DNA from: Sphingomonas sp. PR090111-T3T-6A
GTDB lineage: Bacteria > Pseudomonadota > Alphaproteobacteria > Sphingomonadales > Sphingomonadaceae
Assembly: GCF_000383095.1 (NCBI RefSeq)
Contig: NZ_AORL01000010.1
Location: forward strand, 62,001-126,000
Length of the DNA: 64,000 bases
Direction: 5' to 3'
The position numbers and the translations under genes were made by a program. A model generated the notes under the pieces. That model saw nothing but the letters and a program-made list of their open reading frames with translations. It made no database searches and was not told where the DNA came from. Within the stretch, counting starts at the first letter, position 1, and every line of letters begins with the position of its first letter. Of the stretch, positions 45,360 to 53,980 are shown one piece after another.

Positions 45360-47177
45360 ATGGCGCTCCGCAACGTGGCGATCATCGCCCACGTCGATCA
45401 CGGCAAGACCACGCTCGTCGACCAGCTCTTCCGTCAGTCCGGCACCTTCCGTGACAACCAGCGCGTTGAAGAGCGCGCCATGGACTCGAACGACCTCGAA
45501 AAGGAGCGTGGCATCACGATCCTCGCCAAGCCCACCTCGATCGAGTGGGAAGGCACCCGCATCAACATCGTCGACACCCCCGGCCACGCCGACTTCGGCG
45601 GCGAGGTGGAGCGCATCCTCTCGATGGTCGACGGCGTGATCCTGCTCGTGGACTCGTCCGAAGGCGCGATGCCGCAGACCAAGTTCGTGACCGGCAAGGC
45701 GCTCGCCCTCGGCCTCAAGCCGATCGTCGTCGTCAACAAGATCGACCGCCCGGATTCGCGCGTGCAGGAAGTGCTCGACGAGGTGTTCGACCTCTTCGTC
45801 AGCCTCGACGCGACCGAAGAGCAGCTCGACTTCCCGGTGCTCTACGCCTCGGGCCGCAACGGCTATGCCTCGACCGACGAGAATGCCCGCGAAGGCACGC
45901 TGCGTCCGCTGTTCGAGAAGATCGTGAACCACGTGCCCGCGCCGTCGGTCGACGTCGACGCGCCCTTCACCTTCCTGGTGACGCTGCTCGATCGCGACAA
46001 CTTCATGGGCCGCATCCTCACCGGTCGCATCAACTCGGGCACGGTCAAGCTCAACCAGCCGATCCATGCGCTCGACGCCGAGGGCAATGTGATCGAGGTG
46101 GGCCGCGCCTCCAAGATCATGACCTTCCACGGTCTGGACCGCGTTCCGGTCGAAGAAGCGCAGGCGGGCAACATCATCTCGCTGGCCGGCCTCACCGTCG
46201 CGACTGTGGCGAACACCATCGCCGACACCTCGGTCGACACGCCGATCGTCGCGCAGCCGATCGATCCGCCGACGCTCTCGATGCGTTTCGCGGTGAACGA
46301 TTCGCCCTTCGCCGGCCGTGAAGGCTCGAAGGTCACGTCGCGCATGATCCGCGACCGCCTGTTCCGCGAGGCGGAATCGAACGTCGCCGTGAAGGTGACC
46401 GAGAGCGCCGACAGGGACTCGTTCGAGGTCGCCGGCCGTGGCGAACTCCAACTCGGCGTGCTCATCGAGACGATGCGCCGCGAGGGCTTCGAGCTCGGCA
46501 TCTCGCGTCCGCGCGTGCTGTTCGGCGAGGACGAGACCGGTGGCCGGACCGAGCCGTACGAGACCGTCGTGATCGACGTGGACGAGGAATTCTCGGGCAC
46601 GGTCGTCGACAAGATGAACCAGCGCAAGGCCGAGATGACCGACATGCGCCCGTCGGGTGGCGGCAAGACGCGCATCACCTTCTCGGCGCCGTCGCGCGGC
46701 CTCATCGGCTATCATGGCGAGTTCCTGTCCGACACGCGCGGCACGGGCATCATGAACCGCCTGTTCGAGAAATATGGCCCGCACAAGGGCTCGATCGAAG
46801 GCCGCAAGAACGGCGTTCTGATCTCGAACGGTTCGGGCGAAGCCAACAGCTACGCGCTGGGCCCGCTCGAAGAGCGCGGCATCCTGTTCGTCGGCCATGG
46901 CGAGGCGCTCTACGAGGGCATGATCGTCGGCCAGAACGCCAAGGATGACGACCTCGAAGTCAATCCGATGAAGGCGAAGCAGCTCACCAACTTCCGCGCT
47001 TCGGGCGGCAAGGACGACGCGATCCGCCTGACCCCGCCGAAGCGCATGACGCTGGAGCAGGCCATCGCCTACATTGACGACGATGAGCTGGTCGAAGTGA
47101 CGCCGAAGACGATCCGTCTGCGCAAGCGCCACCTCGATCCGCACGAGCGCAAGCGCGCCAAGCGCTCCGCGGCGTAA
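45360..47177 (+). CDS. typA: Ribosome-associated translational GTPase TypA/BipA
   Basis: 605 residues. G1 motif AHVDHGKTTLV near residue 10, G2 with GITI, G3 DTPGHADFGGEVERIL and G4 NKIDRPD. The EF-G-like domains follow, and the BipA-specific C-terminal domain ends in a basic tail. It binds the 70S ribosome under stress and aids large-subunit assembly, particularly at low temperature. It sits 73 nt after lysE and ends with its own terminator. Confidence 0.97.
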   Translation: MALRNVAIIAHVDHGKTTLVDQLFRQSGTFRDNQRVEERAMDSNDLEKERGITILAKPTSIEWEGTRINIVDTPGHADFGGEVERILSMVDGVILLVDSSEGAMPQTKFVTGKALALGLKPIVVVNKIDRPDSRVQEVLDEVFDLFVSLDATEEQLDFPVLYASGRNGYASTDENAREGTLRPLFEKIVNHVPAPSVDVDAPFTFLVTLLDRDNFMGRILTGRINSGTVKLNQPIHALDAEGNVIEVGRASKIMTFHGLDRVPVEEAQAGNIISLAGLTVATVANTIADTSVDTPIVAQPIDPPTLSMRFAVNDSPFAGREGSKVTSRMIRDRLFREAESNVAVKVTESADRDSFEVAGRGELQLGVLIETMRREGFELGISRPRVLFGEDETGGRTEPYETVVIDVDEEFSGTVVDKMNQRKAEMTDMRPSGGGKTRITFSAPSRGLIGYHGEFLSDTRGTGIMNRLFEKYGPHKGSIEGRKNGVLISNGSGEANSYALGPLEERGILFVGHGEALYEGMIVGQNAKDDDLEVNPMKAKQLTNFRASGGKDDAIRLTPPKRMTLEQAIAYIDDDELVEVTPKTIRLRKRHLDPHERKRAKRSAA

Positions 47178-47188
47178 GCGAAACGATA

Positions 47189-47218
47189 CGGGCCGTCACT
47201 CACAGGAGTGGCGGCCCG
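47189..47218 (+). terminator. Terminator after typA
   Basis: Stem CGGGCCGTCACT/AGTGGCGGCCCG with one G-U pair and a 6-nt loop, extended outside by ATAC...GTAT-type bases. The trailing AATTG is a poor U-tract. Confidence 0.6.
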
Positions 47219-47294
47219 AATTGTATCTGGGGTGGGGCGATCGATTGCGAGGCGATGCGCGGCTCCTAGTCCTCCCCATGCAAATGGTAGGCGT

Positions 47295-47693
47295 TCATTC
47301 CGCCATCTTCAGCAGCAGCGCCCACTCCGCCGGCTCGACCTTCGACACCGACAGCCGGGACTGTTTCAGCATCATCAGCTCGGCGAGCTTCGGCTCGGCC
47401 TTGATCGCCGCCAGCGTCACCGGGTGCGCCAGTGGTCGGACCGCCTTCACCGCGACGCTCGCCCATTTGCCGTCGTCGCCGTCCGGCTGCCACGCGCGCG
47501 TCACCTCCATGATGCCGACCGCCGCTTTCTCCGTGTTCGAGTGGTAGAACAGCGCCTGATCGCCGACCGCCATCTCCTTCAGGAAATTGCGCGCGGTATA
47601 GTTGCGGACCCCATTCCACTCGGTGCCGCCGTCGCGGACGAGATCGTCCCATGAATAGGCGTCGGGTTCGGAACGCAGCACCCAAAAGGCCAT
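47295..47693 (-). CDS. EVE domain-containing protein
   Basis: 132 residues. A PUA-like EVE fold: MAFWVLRSEPDAYSWDDL, WNGVRNYTARNFLKEMAVGDQALFYHSNTEK and GIMEVTRAWQP. EVE domains bind modified bases in DNA or RNA and often act with methylation-related or defence genes, but stand-alone copies in alphaproteobacteria are common housekeeping-like genes. It overlaps neither neighbour; the upstream thioesterase stop is 1 nt away, so the three minus-strand genes probably form one unit. Confidence 0.93.
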   Translation of the reverse strand: MAFWVLRSEPDAYSWDDLVRDGGTEWNGVRNYTARNFLKEMAVGDQALFYHSNTEKAAVGIMEVTRAWQPDGDDGKWASVAVKAVRPLAHPVTLAAIKAEPKLAELMMLKQSRLSVSKVEPAEWALLLKMAE

Positions 47694-47694
47694 C

Positions 47695-48105
47695 TCATTC
47701 TCCCTGAGGCGCGCGGCGCAGCATCAGCGTCATGCGCGCGGCTGCGATCGGGCGGGTGCGATCGTCCTGCCAGGCGAAGGCCTCGACATTGGCGATGCGG
47801 TTGCCCAGCCGCGCAATGGTGGCGGCGGCGAAGGTCAGCCGCTCGCGCCCGCCGCGCATGAAATCCACGGTGACGTTGATCGGCTTGACGCTGACGCCCG
47901 GCTCGGCGGCCAGCGCGTCGAGCACCGTGCCGACGGCGGCGATCTCCAGCAGGCCGGCGATAGCGCCGCCGTGGAGGAAGTGCGGGCGGCCGACCACGCG
48001 TGTCTCGAACGGCATCTGGAAGAGCGGCCCGCGATCCCCGTCGCGCTCGACGGTGATGCCGAGGAAGTGCGCGTAGGGCGGCAGCTTCGTCTCGCACACA
48101 CCCAT
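47695..48105 (-). CDS. PaaI-type hotdog thioesterase (second in unit)
   Basis: 136 residues. Hotdog-fold motif: FETRVVGRPHFLHGGAIAGLLEIAAVGTVLDAL, with HGGAIAGLLE carrying the likely catalytic acid, then INVTVDFMRGGRERLTFAAATIARLG. It is probably an acyl-CoA thioesterase with unknown acyl group. It starts 4 nt after the stop of a second, divergent copy of the same fold, suggesting a heteromeric pair. Confidence 0.88.
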   Translation of the reverse strand: MGVCETKLPPYAHFLGITVERDGDRGPLFQMPFETRVVGRPHFLHGGAIAGLLEIAAVGTVLDALAAEPGVSVKPINVTVDFMRGGRERLTFAAATIARLGNRIANVEAFAWQDDRTRPIAAARMTLMLRRAPQGE

Positions 48106-48109
48106 GCGC

Positions 48110-48559
48110 TCAGGCCTCGTCCGTCATCATGAAGGTGCCGGCGACATGCGCGATGGGGTCGGCCGGGTCGCCGTCATGCGCCATGCCGCGCACGAAGGCG
48201 ACGCGGCGGGTGAGGCGATAGCATTCGCCGCGCCCGAAGACGGTCCGCCCCGGCGTCGCGGCGCGCAGATAGTCGATGCGCAGGTCCAGCGTCGCCTGCG
48301 GCTTGAATGCGCCGCGCTTGATCCAGACGGCGATGCTGGTCGCCATGTCCATCAGCGCGATGATCGGGCCGGAGGCGAGCACGCCGGTCTCCTCGTCGCC
48401 AATCAGGTCCTCGCGATAGTCGAGCGCCAGCTCCGACCAGTCCTCGCCATGCGCGACGAAGCGGGCGCCGAGCGCGCCATTATGGCCGAAGGCCGCGACC
48501 ATGCGGGCGGCGGCGGCGGGGTCGAAGCCCTGGGCGGCGGGATGGACGGGGTCGGCCAT
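48110..48559 (-). CDS. PaaI-type hotdog thioesterase (first in unit)
   Basis: 149 residues from ATG 48559. The hotdog core is GVLASGPIIALMDMATSIAVWIKRG and ATLDLRIDYLRAATPGRTVFGRGECYRLTRRVAFVRGMAHDG. Here the HGG of the classic motif is ASGP, while the Asp in LMDMA is retained. A GTG at 48586 is a possible longer start with GAGG only 3 nt before it. Head of the thioesterase-thioesterase-EVE unit. Confidence 0.85.
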   Translation of the reverse strand: MADPVHPAAQGFDPAAAARMVAAFGHNGALGARFVAHGEDWSELALDYREDLIGDEETGVLASGPIIALMDMATSIAVWIKRGAFKPQATLDLRIDYLRAATPGRTVFGRGECYRLTRRVAFVRGMAHDGDPADPIAHVAGTFMMTDEA

Positions 48560-48723
48560 GCGCTGCGATGGATAGCGGGCGTCCACGAGCCTCGCAATCG
48601 TGCAGGAGGGGAGGGTGGCACATATGTGACGCTGCCGGTCCGATCGTCCGGCGGGTGGTTGCGGCGGGCGGGGTCACCCGGCAGGGTGCCGGCCGACCCG
48701 CCTTTCCGATCCGGAGCTGCCTC

Positions 48724-50463
48724 ATGCGTCGCGCTGCCCTGCTGTTGCTTCCCCTGCTCGCCGGCGCTGCGCCGCAGGACTGGAACGCTCGCTTCAAGGC
48801 GATCACATCCGACGAATATGCCTGGCGCCTGCACAGCTTCGCGCTGCCCGAGGGGGAGAGGGCCAAGCGCATCATGAGCGCCCATCTTCCCGACGTGTCG
48901 CTCGCCGCGCAGGCGGAGCGCACCGCCATGTGGGAGAAGGTGGAGGGCCAGCTCGCTACCATCCCGCAGGACCGGCTGACGCCCGAGAATCGCGTCAATT
49001 TCGCGGTCTACAAGGGCCAGATCGACGCGCTGCTCGCCGACCAGCGCTTCCGCGAATGGGAGAAGCCGGCCAATTCGGATTCGAGCTTCTGGGGCGATCT
49101 CTCGAGCGTCGACGACAAGCCGCTGCGCTCGGCGCAGGAATATCGCAACTTCATCTCCCAGCTCGGCGAGGTGCCGCGCTATTTCGACCAGCAGATCGCC
49201 AACATGAAGGCCGGCGAGGCGCGCGGCTTCACGCCGCCCCAGGTGACGCTGACCGGCCGGGACAGCTCGATCGCGATGGTCGCGAACGCGAAGACCGCCG
49301 AGGAGACGGGCTTCTGGGGTCCGTTCAAGACGATGCCGGCCAATATCCCGGCGGCCGAGCAGGAGGCGCTTCGCGCCGAGGCGCGTAAGGCGATCATGAC
49401 GAGCGTGGTGCCGTCCTACGCCAAGCTGCTCACCTATTGGCGCGACGATTATGTCCCCCACGCCAACCCCGAGCTGGCGGCGGAGAAGCAACCGGGCGGC
49501 GAGGCCTATTACCGTTCCAAGATCCGCGAGTTCACGACGCTCGACCTGACGCCGGACCAGATCCACGCGATCGGCTTGCAGGAGGTCGCGTCGATCCATG
49601 CCGAGATGCTGGAGGTGATGAAGCAGGTCGGCTTCAAGGGCGATTTCCCGGCCTTCCTGACCTTCCTGCGCACCGATCCGCGCTTCTACGCCAAGACGCC
49701 GGACGAGCTGCTCAAGGACGCGGCGTGGATCGCCAAGACCTTCGACGGCAAGGCCGCCACCTATTTCGGCCATCTGCCGCGCCGCCGTTTCGCGATCATC
49801 CCCGTGCCGGCGGCGATTGCGCCCTTCTATACGGCGGGACGCGGCGGCGACGGCGTCTATCTGGTCAACACCCAGAATTTGCCCAGTCGCCCGCTCTATC
49901 AGTTGACCGCGCTGACGCTGCATGAAAGCGCGCCGGGCCACGCCTTCCAGATACCTCTCGCCGCCGAGGCGAAGGACCAGCCCGAGTATCGCTCCTCCGG
50001 TTATATCTCGGCCTATGGCGAGGGGTGGGCGCTCTATTGCGAGCGGCTGGGCGACGAGATGGGGATGTACGCCACGCCTTACGACAAGTTCGGGATGCTC
50101 TCCTACCAGATGTGGCGCGCCTCGCGGCTGGTGGTGGACACCGGCGTCCACCATCTCGGCTGGACGCGCGCGCAGGCGATCGCTTTCCTCCACGACAACA
50201 CCGCGCTCTCCGATCATGAGATCGAGACGGAGGTGGATCGCTACATCTCGTGGCCGGGGCAGGCGCTCTCTTATTATCTCGGCGAGAAGACCATCCGCGA
50301 TGCCCGCGCCAGGGCCGAGAAGGCGCTGGGGCCGAAGTTCAACATCCGCGCCTTCCACGACACGATCCTCGCGCTCGGATCGGTGCCGATGAGCGCGCTC
50401 AACGCCCGCGTCGACCAGTTCATTGCCGAAGGCGGCAAGGGGCCCTATCCGGACGAGGAATAA
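48724..50463 (+). CDS. DUF885 family metallopeptidase-like lipoprotein or periplasmic protein
   Basis: 579 residues. A signal peptide (MRRAALLLLPLLAGAAPQ) is followed by a large helical domain. The conserved metal-binding motif TLHESAPGHAFQIPL (HExxPGH) and a downstream Glu (GEGWALYCERLGDEMGMY) match DUF885, a family related to M2/M3-like zinc peptidases. It is likely a periplasmic peptidase, not proven. GGAG is 9 nt before the ATG. It is followed 19 nt later by an APC permease, a pairing that suggests peptide or amino-acid salvage. Confidence 0.87.
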   Translation: MRRAALLLLPLLAGAAPQDWNARFKAITSDEYAWRLHSFALPEGERAKRIMSAHLPDVSLAAQAERTAMWEKVEGQLATIPQDRLTPENRVNFAVYKGQIDALLADQRFREWEKPANSDSSFWGDLSSVDDKPLRSAQEYRNFISQLGEVPRYFDQQIANMKAGEARGFTPPQVTLTGRDSSIAMVANAKTAEETGFWGPFKTMPANIPAAEQEALRAEARKAIMTSVVPSYAKLLTYWRDDYVPHANPELAAEKQPGGEAYYRSKIREFTTLDLTPDQIHAIGLQEVASIHAEMLEVMKQVGFKGDFPAFLTFLRTDPRFYAKTPDELLKDAAWIAKTFDGKAATYFGHLPRRRFAIIPVPAAIAPFYTAGRGGDGVYLVNTQNLPSRPLYQLTALTLHESAPGHAFQIPLAAEAKDQPEYRSSGYISAYGEGWALYCERLGDEMGMYATPYDKFGMLSYQMWRASRLVVDTGVHHLGWTRAQAIAFLHDNTALSDHEIETEVDRYISWPGQALSYYLGEKTIRDARARAEKALGPKFNIRAFHDTILALGSVPMSALNARVDQFIAEGGKGPYPDEE

Positions 50464-50482
50464 GAGATAAGAGAGGATAAGA

Positions 50483-51889
50483 ATGTCGTTCTGGGGACCG
50501 TTGAAGTCGATCGAGGCGCCGCCCGCCGACGCCGCGCATAAGCTGCACCGCACGCTGGGCTGGCCGCATCTGGTGGCGCTCGGTGTCGGCGCGATCGTCG
50601 GCACCGGCATCCTGACGCTGACCGGCGTCGGCGCCGCGCTGGCGGGGCCGGGCGTCATCCTCTCCTTCCTGATCGCGGGCGCGGTCTGCGCGGCGGCGGC
50701 GCTGGCTTATGCCGAGTTGGCGGCGATGATTCCGCAGTCGGGCAGCGCCTACACTTACTCCTACGTCGCCGTGGGCGAGACGATCGCGTGGATCGTCGGC
50801 TGGAGCCTGATCCTCGAATATTCGGTGGTCTGCTCGACGGTGGCGGTCGGCTGGTCGGGCTATTTCACCGGCTTCATGGACGGCATCGGCTGGACCATCC
50901 CCAAGGCGCTCGCCGGAGGACCGGACGCAGGCGGACTCATCAACCTGCCGGCGGTGGGCATCATCGCGGTCGTGGCGGGGCTGCTGCTGGTCGGCACGCG
51001 CGAGTCGGCGACGCTGAACGCCTGCCTCGTGGCGCTCAAGATCGCGGCACTGGCGATGTTCGTGGCGGTGACGCTGCCGCATTTCGATGCGGCGAACTTC
51101 CATCCCTTCATGCCCGACGGCTTCTTCCAGCATCTCGGGCCGGACGGGACCAAGCGCGGCGTGATGGCGGCGGCGTCGATCATCTTCTTCGCCTTCTACG
51201 GCTTCGATGCCGTCTCGACGGCGGCCGAGGAGGCCAAGAATCCCGGCCGCGACATGACGATCGGCATCGTCGGATCGATGTTGGCCTGCGTGGTGATCTA
51301 CATGGGCGTCGCGGCCTGCGCGATCGGCGCGGTGCCGGTGGCGAGCTTCGCCAACTCGGCTGAGCCGCTGGCGTTGGTGCTGCGCACGCTGGGCAGCGCG
51401 GGGACGGCCAAGATCTTCGGTGCGGTCGCCGTGGTGGCGCTGCCCACCGTCATCCTCGCCTTCCTGTTCGGCCAGACGCGCATCTTCTTCGTGATGGCCC
51501 GCGACCGACTGCTGCCGGAGCGCCTCGGCCGCGTGCATCCCAAGAGCGGCGTGCCGGTGGCGGTGACGATCGGGACGGCGATCATCGTCGCCATCATCGC
51601 GGCCTTCCTGCCGCTCGCCGAGATCGCGGCGCTGGCCAATGCGGGGACGCTCTGCGCCTTCGTGGCGGTGGGCGCGTCGATGCTGATCCTCAGGAAGCGC
51701 GAGCCGGGCCGGGAGCGGGCCTTCCGCACGCCGCTGGCGCCGCTGGTCGGCGCGGTGGCGATCCTGGGGTGCCTCTACCTGTTCTGGAACCTGCCGCTCG
51801 GCACGCAGGTCCGCTTCTTCGCGTGGAACGGGCTCGGGCTGCTGGTTTATTTCCTCTACGCGCGGCGGCGCAGCGTGGCGGCGGCCTGA
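50483..51889 (+). CDS. APC-superfamily amino acid permease (CAT-like)
   Basis: 468 residues, twelve membrane spans. The N-terminal consensus GVGAIVGTGILTLTG is the APC substrate-binding helix 1, followed by AYAELAAMIPQSGSAYTYSYVAVGE. Typical of the cationic/neutral amino-acid transporter branch. It lies 19 nt downstream of the DUF885 gene with GAGAGGA ahead of the ATG, so the two are cotranscribed. Confidence 0.93.
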   Translation: MSFWGPLKSIEAPPADAAHKLHRTLGWPHLVALGVGAIVGTGILTLTGVGAALAGPGVILSFLIAGAVCAAAALAYAELAAMIPQSGSAYTYSYVAVGETIAWIVGWSLILEYSVVCSTVAVGWSGYFTGFMDGIGWTIPKALAGGPDAGGLINLPAVGIIAVVAGLLLVGTRESATLNACLVALKIAALAMFVAVTLPHFDAANFHPFMPDGFFQHLGPDGTKRGVMAAASIIFFAFYGFDAVSTAAEEAKNPGRDMTIGIVGSMLACVVIYMGVAACAIGAVPVASFANSAEPLALVLRTLGSAGTAKIFGAVAVVALPTVILAFLFGQTRIFFVMARDRLLPERLGRVHPKSGVPVAVTIGTAIIVAIIAAFLPLAEIAALANAGTLCAFVAVGASMLILRKREPGRERAFRTPLAPLVGAVAILGCLYLFWNLPLGTQVRFFAWNGLGLLVYFLYARRRSVAAA

Positions 51890-51908
51890 GCCGCCGCCAG
51901 CCGGTCCG

Positions 51909-52523
51909 TCAGCCGCGGAGTTTGGAGGCGGCTTCCGCGCGCTGACGGATCGCCGCCTCGTCGATCGTGCCCGAGGGCACCAGCCACGAGCCGCCGACGC
52001 ACAGGACCGCGTCCTCGGCCAGCCACTGCGGCGCCGTTTCCAGCGTGATGCCGCCGGTCGGGCAGAAGCGGGCGTCGCGGAACACCGAGGCATAGGCCTT
52101 GAGCGCCTTCAGCCCGCCGACCGCCTCGGCCGGGAAGAATTTGAAGCGATTGAGGCCGAGGTCCATGCCCGCCATGATGTCGGCCGGGTTGGCGACGCCG
52201 GGCAGGAAATCGATGTTCGCGGTCTGCGCGGCCCTGGTGAGCGGCACGGTGAGGCCCGGCGACACGATGAAGGTGGCGCCGGCTTCCTGTGCGGCGTGGA
52301 GCTGGCGCTCGTTCAGCACGGTGCCCGCGCCGACGATCGCGCCCGGCACCTTGGACATCTCACGGATCGCATCGAGCGCCACGGGGGTTCGCAGCGTCAC
52401 TTCGAGCAGCGGCAGGCCACCGGCCACCAGCGCCTCGGCGATCGGGGCGGCATCCTCCAGCCGGTCGATCACCAGCACGGGGATCACGGGCGCCTTGCGC
52501 ATCAGGGCATCGACATCGGCCAT
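51909..52523 (-). CDS. eda: 2-dehydro-3-deoxy-phosphogluconate (KDPG) aldolase
   Basis: 204 residues. Entner-Doudoroff aldolase splitting KDPG into pyruvate and glyceraldehyde 3-phosphate. The catalytic Glu is in LEVTLRTP, and the Schiff-base Lys in RFKFFPAEAVGG. PTGGI near the C-terminus binds phosphate. GAGGAAG supports the ATG at 52523. The partial glucokinase at the window edge is another gene of this pathway, but about 11 kb of other genes separate them. Confidence 0.95.
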   Translation of the reverse strand: MADVDALMRKAPVIPVLVIDRLEDAAPIAEALVAGGLPLLEVTLRTPVALDAIREMSKVPGAIVGAGTVLNERQLHAAQEAGATFIVSPGLTVPLTRAAQTANIDFLPGVANPADIMAGMDLGLNRFKFFPAEAVGGLKALKAYASVFRDARFCPTGGITLETAPQWLAEDAVLCVGGSWLVPSGTIDEAAIRQRAEAASKLRG

Positions 52524-52679
52524 CGGGCACTTCCTCAGCAAGAATATGGGGCGCCGCCTGCCTAGCGATGTCATCCCGCAAGCGAAAGAGGGGGTGGCTA
52601 GGCAAGGCGATGGAGGGAGCGTAGGTTACGGCGCCGGCTCATTCCGGCCGGAAAGCGAACGGCCTTTCCGGGGGCGTTG

Positions 52680-52711
52680 TACCGAATCCCGGGCTATTGT
52701 ACTGCTCGGTA
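52680..52711 (+). promoter_or_regulatory. Possible operator of the RND efflux operon
   Basis: TACCGA (52680-52685) and TCGGTA (52706-52711) form a 6+6 inverted repeat 20 nt apart. TTGTAC occurs twice, at 52677 and 52698, 21 bp apart (two helical turns). It lies about 63 bp before the first efflux gene. The site is short and no regulator gene is next to it, so this is tentative. Confidence 0.3.
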
Positions 52712-52773
52712 ACATTTGACTTGTGTGTGGAAAGCGACCGGCTAAATGTTGCGTCGCAATAAAGGGGACCTGG

Positions 52774-53970
52774 ATGATCCGCACATCCACCGCGTTGGTC
52801 ATGATCGCCCTCCTGGCCGGATGCTCAAAGGGGAATCAGGGGCCGAAAGGCCCGCCGACTCCGCACGTTTCCGTCGCCCAGCCGCTTCAGCGCGACGTGG
52901 TCGACTGGGACGAGTATATCGGCCGCTTCGAGGCGCCGCAGTCCGTCGACCTGCGCGCCCGCGTCACCGGCGTGGTGACGCAGATCCTGTTCCGCAACGG
53001 GCAGGACGTGAAGGAGGGGCAGCCGCTCTTCATCATCGATCCGCGTCCCTACAAGGCCGCCTATGATCAGGCCGTGGCGCAGGTGGCGAGTGCGCGCGCG
53101 ACGCTGATCAACGCGCGGTCGGTGGCCGCCCGTTCGACCGAACTGGTCAAGGTGCAGGCGGTCTCCAAGGAGGAGCTGGAGAATAACGAGGCGGCCGTGC
53201 GCACCGCCGCCGCCAACCTCCAGGCTGCCGAGGCCAACACCTATAACGCCAGGCTCAACCTCGGTTTCACCACGGTCCGCGCTCCCGTGTCCGGTCGCGT
53301 GTCGGACAAGCGCGTGTCTCTGGGCGATCAGGTGATCAACGGGCAGACGCTGCTGACCACGGTGGTGTCGCTCGATCCGATCTGGTTCACCTTCGACGGC
53401 GCCGAGAGCTTCTACCTCAAATATCTGCGCGAGGCGCAGAAGGGGCTGCGCGATTCCTCGCGGAGCAAGGCCAACCCGGTCGACATCCAGCTTTCCGACG
53501 AGACGGGCTACAACTGGCATGGCCGGATGCAGTTCGTCGACAATGCCCTCGATCCGCAGACCGGCACGATTCGCGCCCATGCGGTGGTGGCGAACCCGAA
53601 TCATTTCCTGACCCCCGGCATGTTCGGCCGCGCCCGGCTGCTCGGTTCGGGCACCTACAAGGCGCTGCTGGTGCCGGACGAGGCGATCACCGCCGATCAG
53701 GCGCGCAAGCTCGTCTTCGTGATGGCCCGCGACGGCACGGTGGCGCAGCGCGAGGTGGAGACGGGGCCGGAAGTGGAAGGCTTGCGCGCCATCCGCAACG
53801 GCATCGCGCCGACCGACCTCGTGCTGCTCGACGGCATCGCCCAGCTCGCGCCGGGCGCCAAGGTGGAGGCCAAGCGCACGGTCATCAAACCGCGCGCGCC
53901 CGATACCGGGCCGCAAATGCCGACGGTCACCACGCCGCAGCCGTCCTTCGCCACGCCGTCGGCCGGCTGA
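52774..53970 (+). CDS. RND efflux periplasmic adaptor (membrane fusion protein)
   Basis: 398 residues. Lipobox LLAGC (C17) anchors it to the inner membrane. Lipoyl and barrel-sandwich motifs (SVDLRARVTGVVTQILFRNGQDVKEGQPLFIIDP and TTVRAPVSGRVSDKRVSLGDQVINGQTLLTTV) flank an alpha-hairpin (about 100-165). The beta-barrel and membrane-proximal domains follow. It bridges the RND pump and the outer-membrane channel. AAAGGGGA precedes the ATG at 52774. Confidence 0.95.
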   Translation: MIRTSTALVMIALLAGCSKGNQGPKGPPTPHVSVAQPLQRDVVDWDEYIGRFEAPQSVDLRARVTGVVTQILFRNGQDVKEGQPLFIIDPRPYKAAYDQAVAQVASARATLINARSVAARSTELVKVQAVSKEELENNEAAVRTAAANLQAAEANTYNARLNLGFTTVRAPVSGRVSDKRVSLGDQVINGQTLLTTVVSLDPIWFTFDGAESFYLKYLREAQKGLRDSSRSKANPVDIQLSDETGYNWHGRMQFVDNALDPQTGTIRAHAVVANPNHFLTPGMFGRARLLGSGTYKALLVPDEAITADQARKLVFVMARDGTVAQREVETGPEVEGLRAIRNGIAPTDLVLLDGIAQLAPGAKVEAKRTVIKPRAPDTGPQMPTVTTPQPSFATPSAG

Positions 53971-53980
53971 GGGCGCGGCG

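Noticed and set aside
45246-47144. 632-codon open frame opposite typA
   Set aside because: Antisense shadow of a well-supported GTPase gene.
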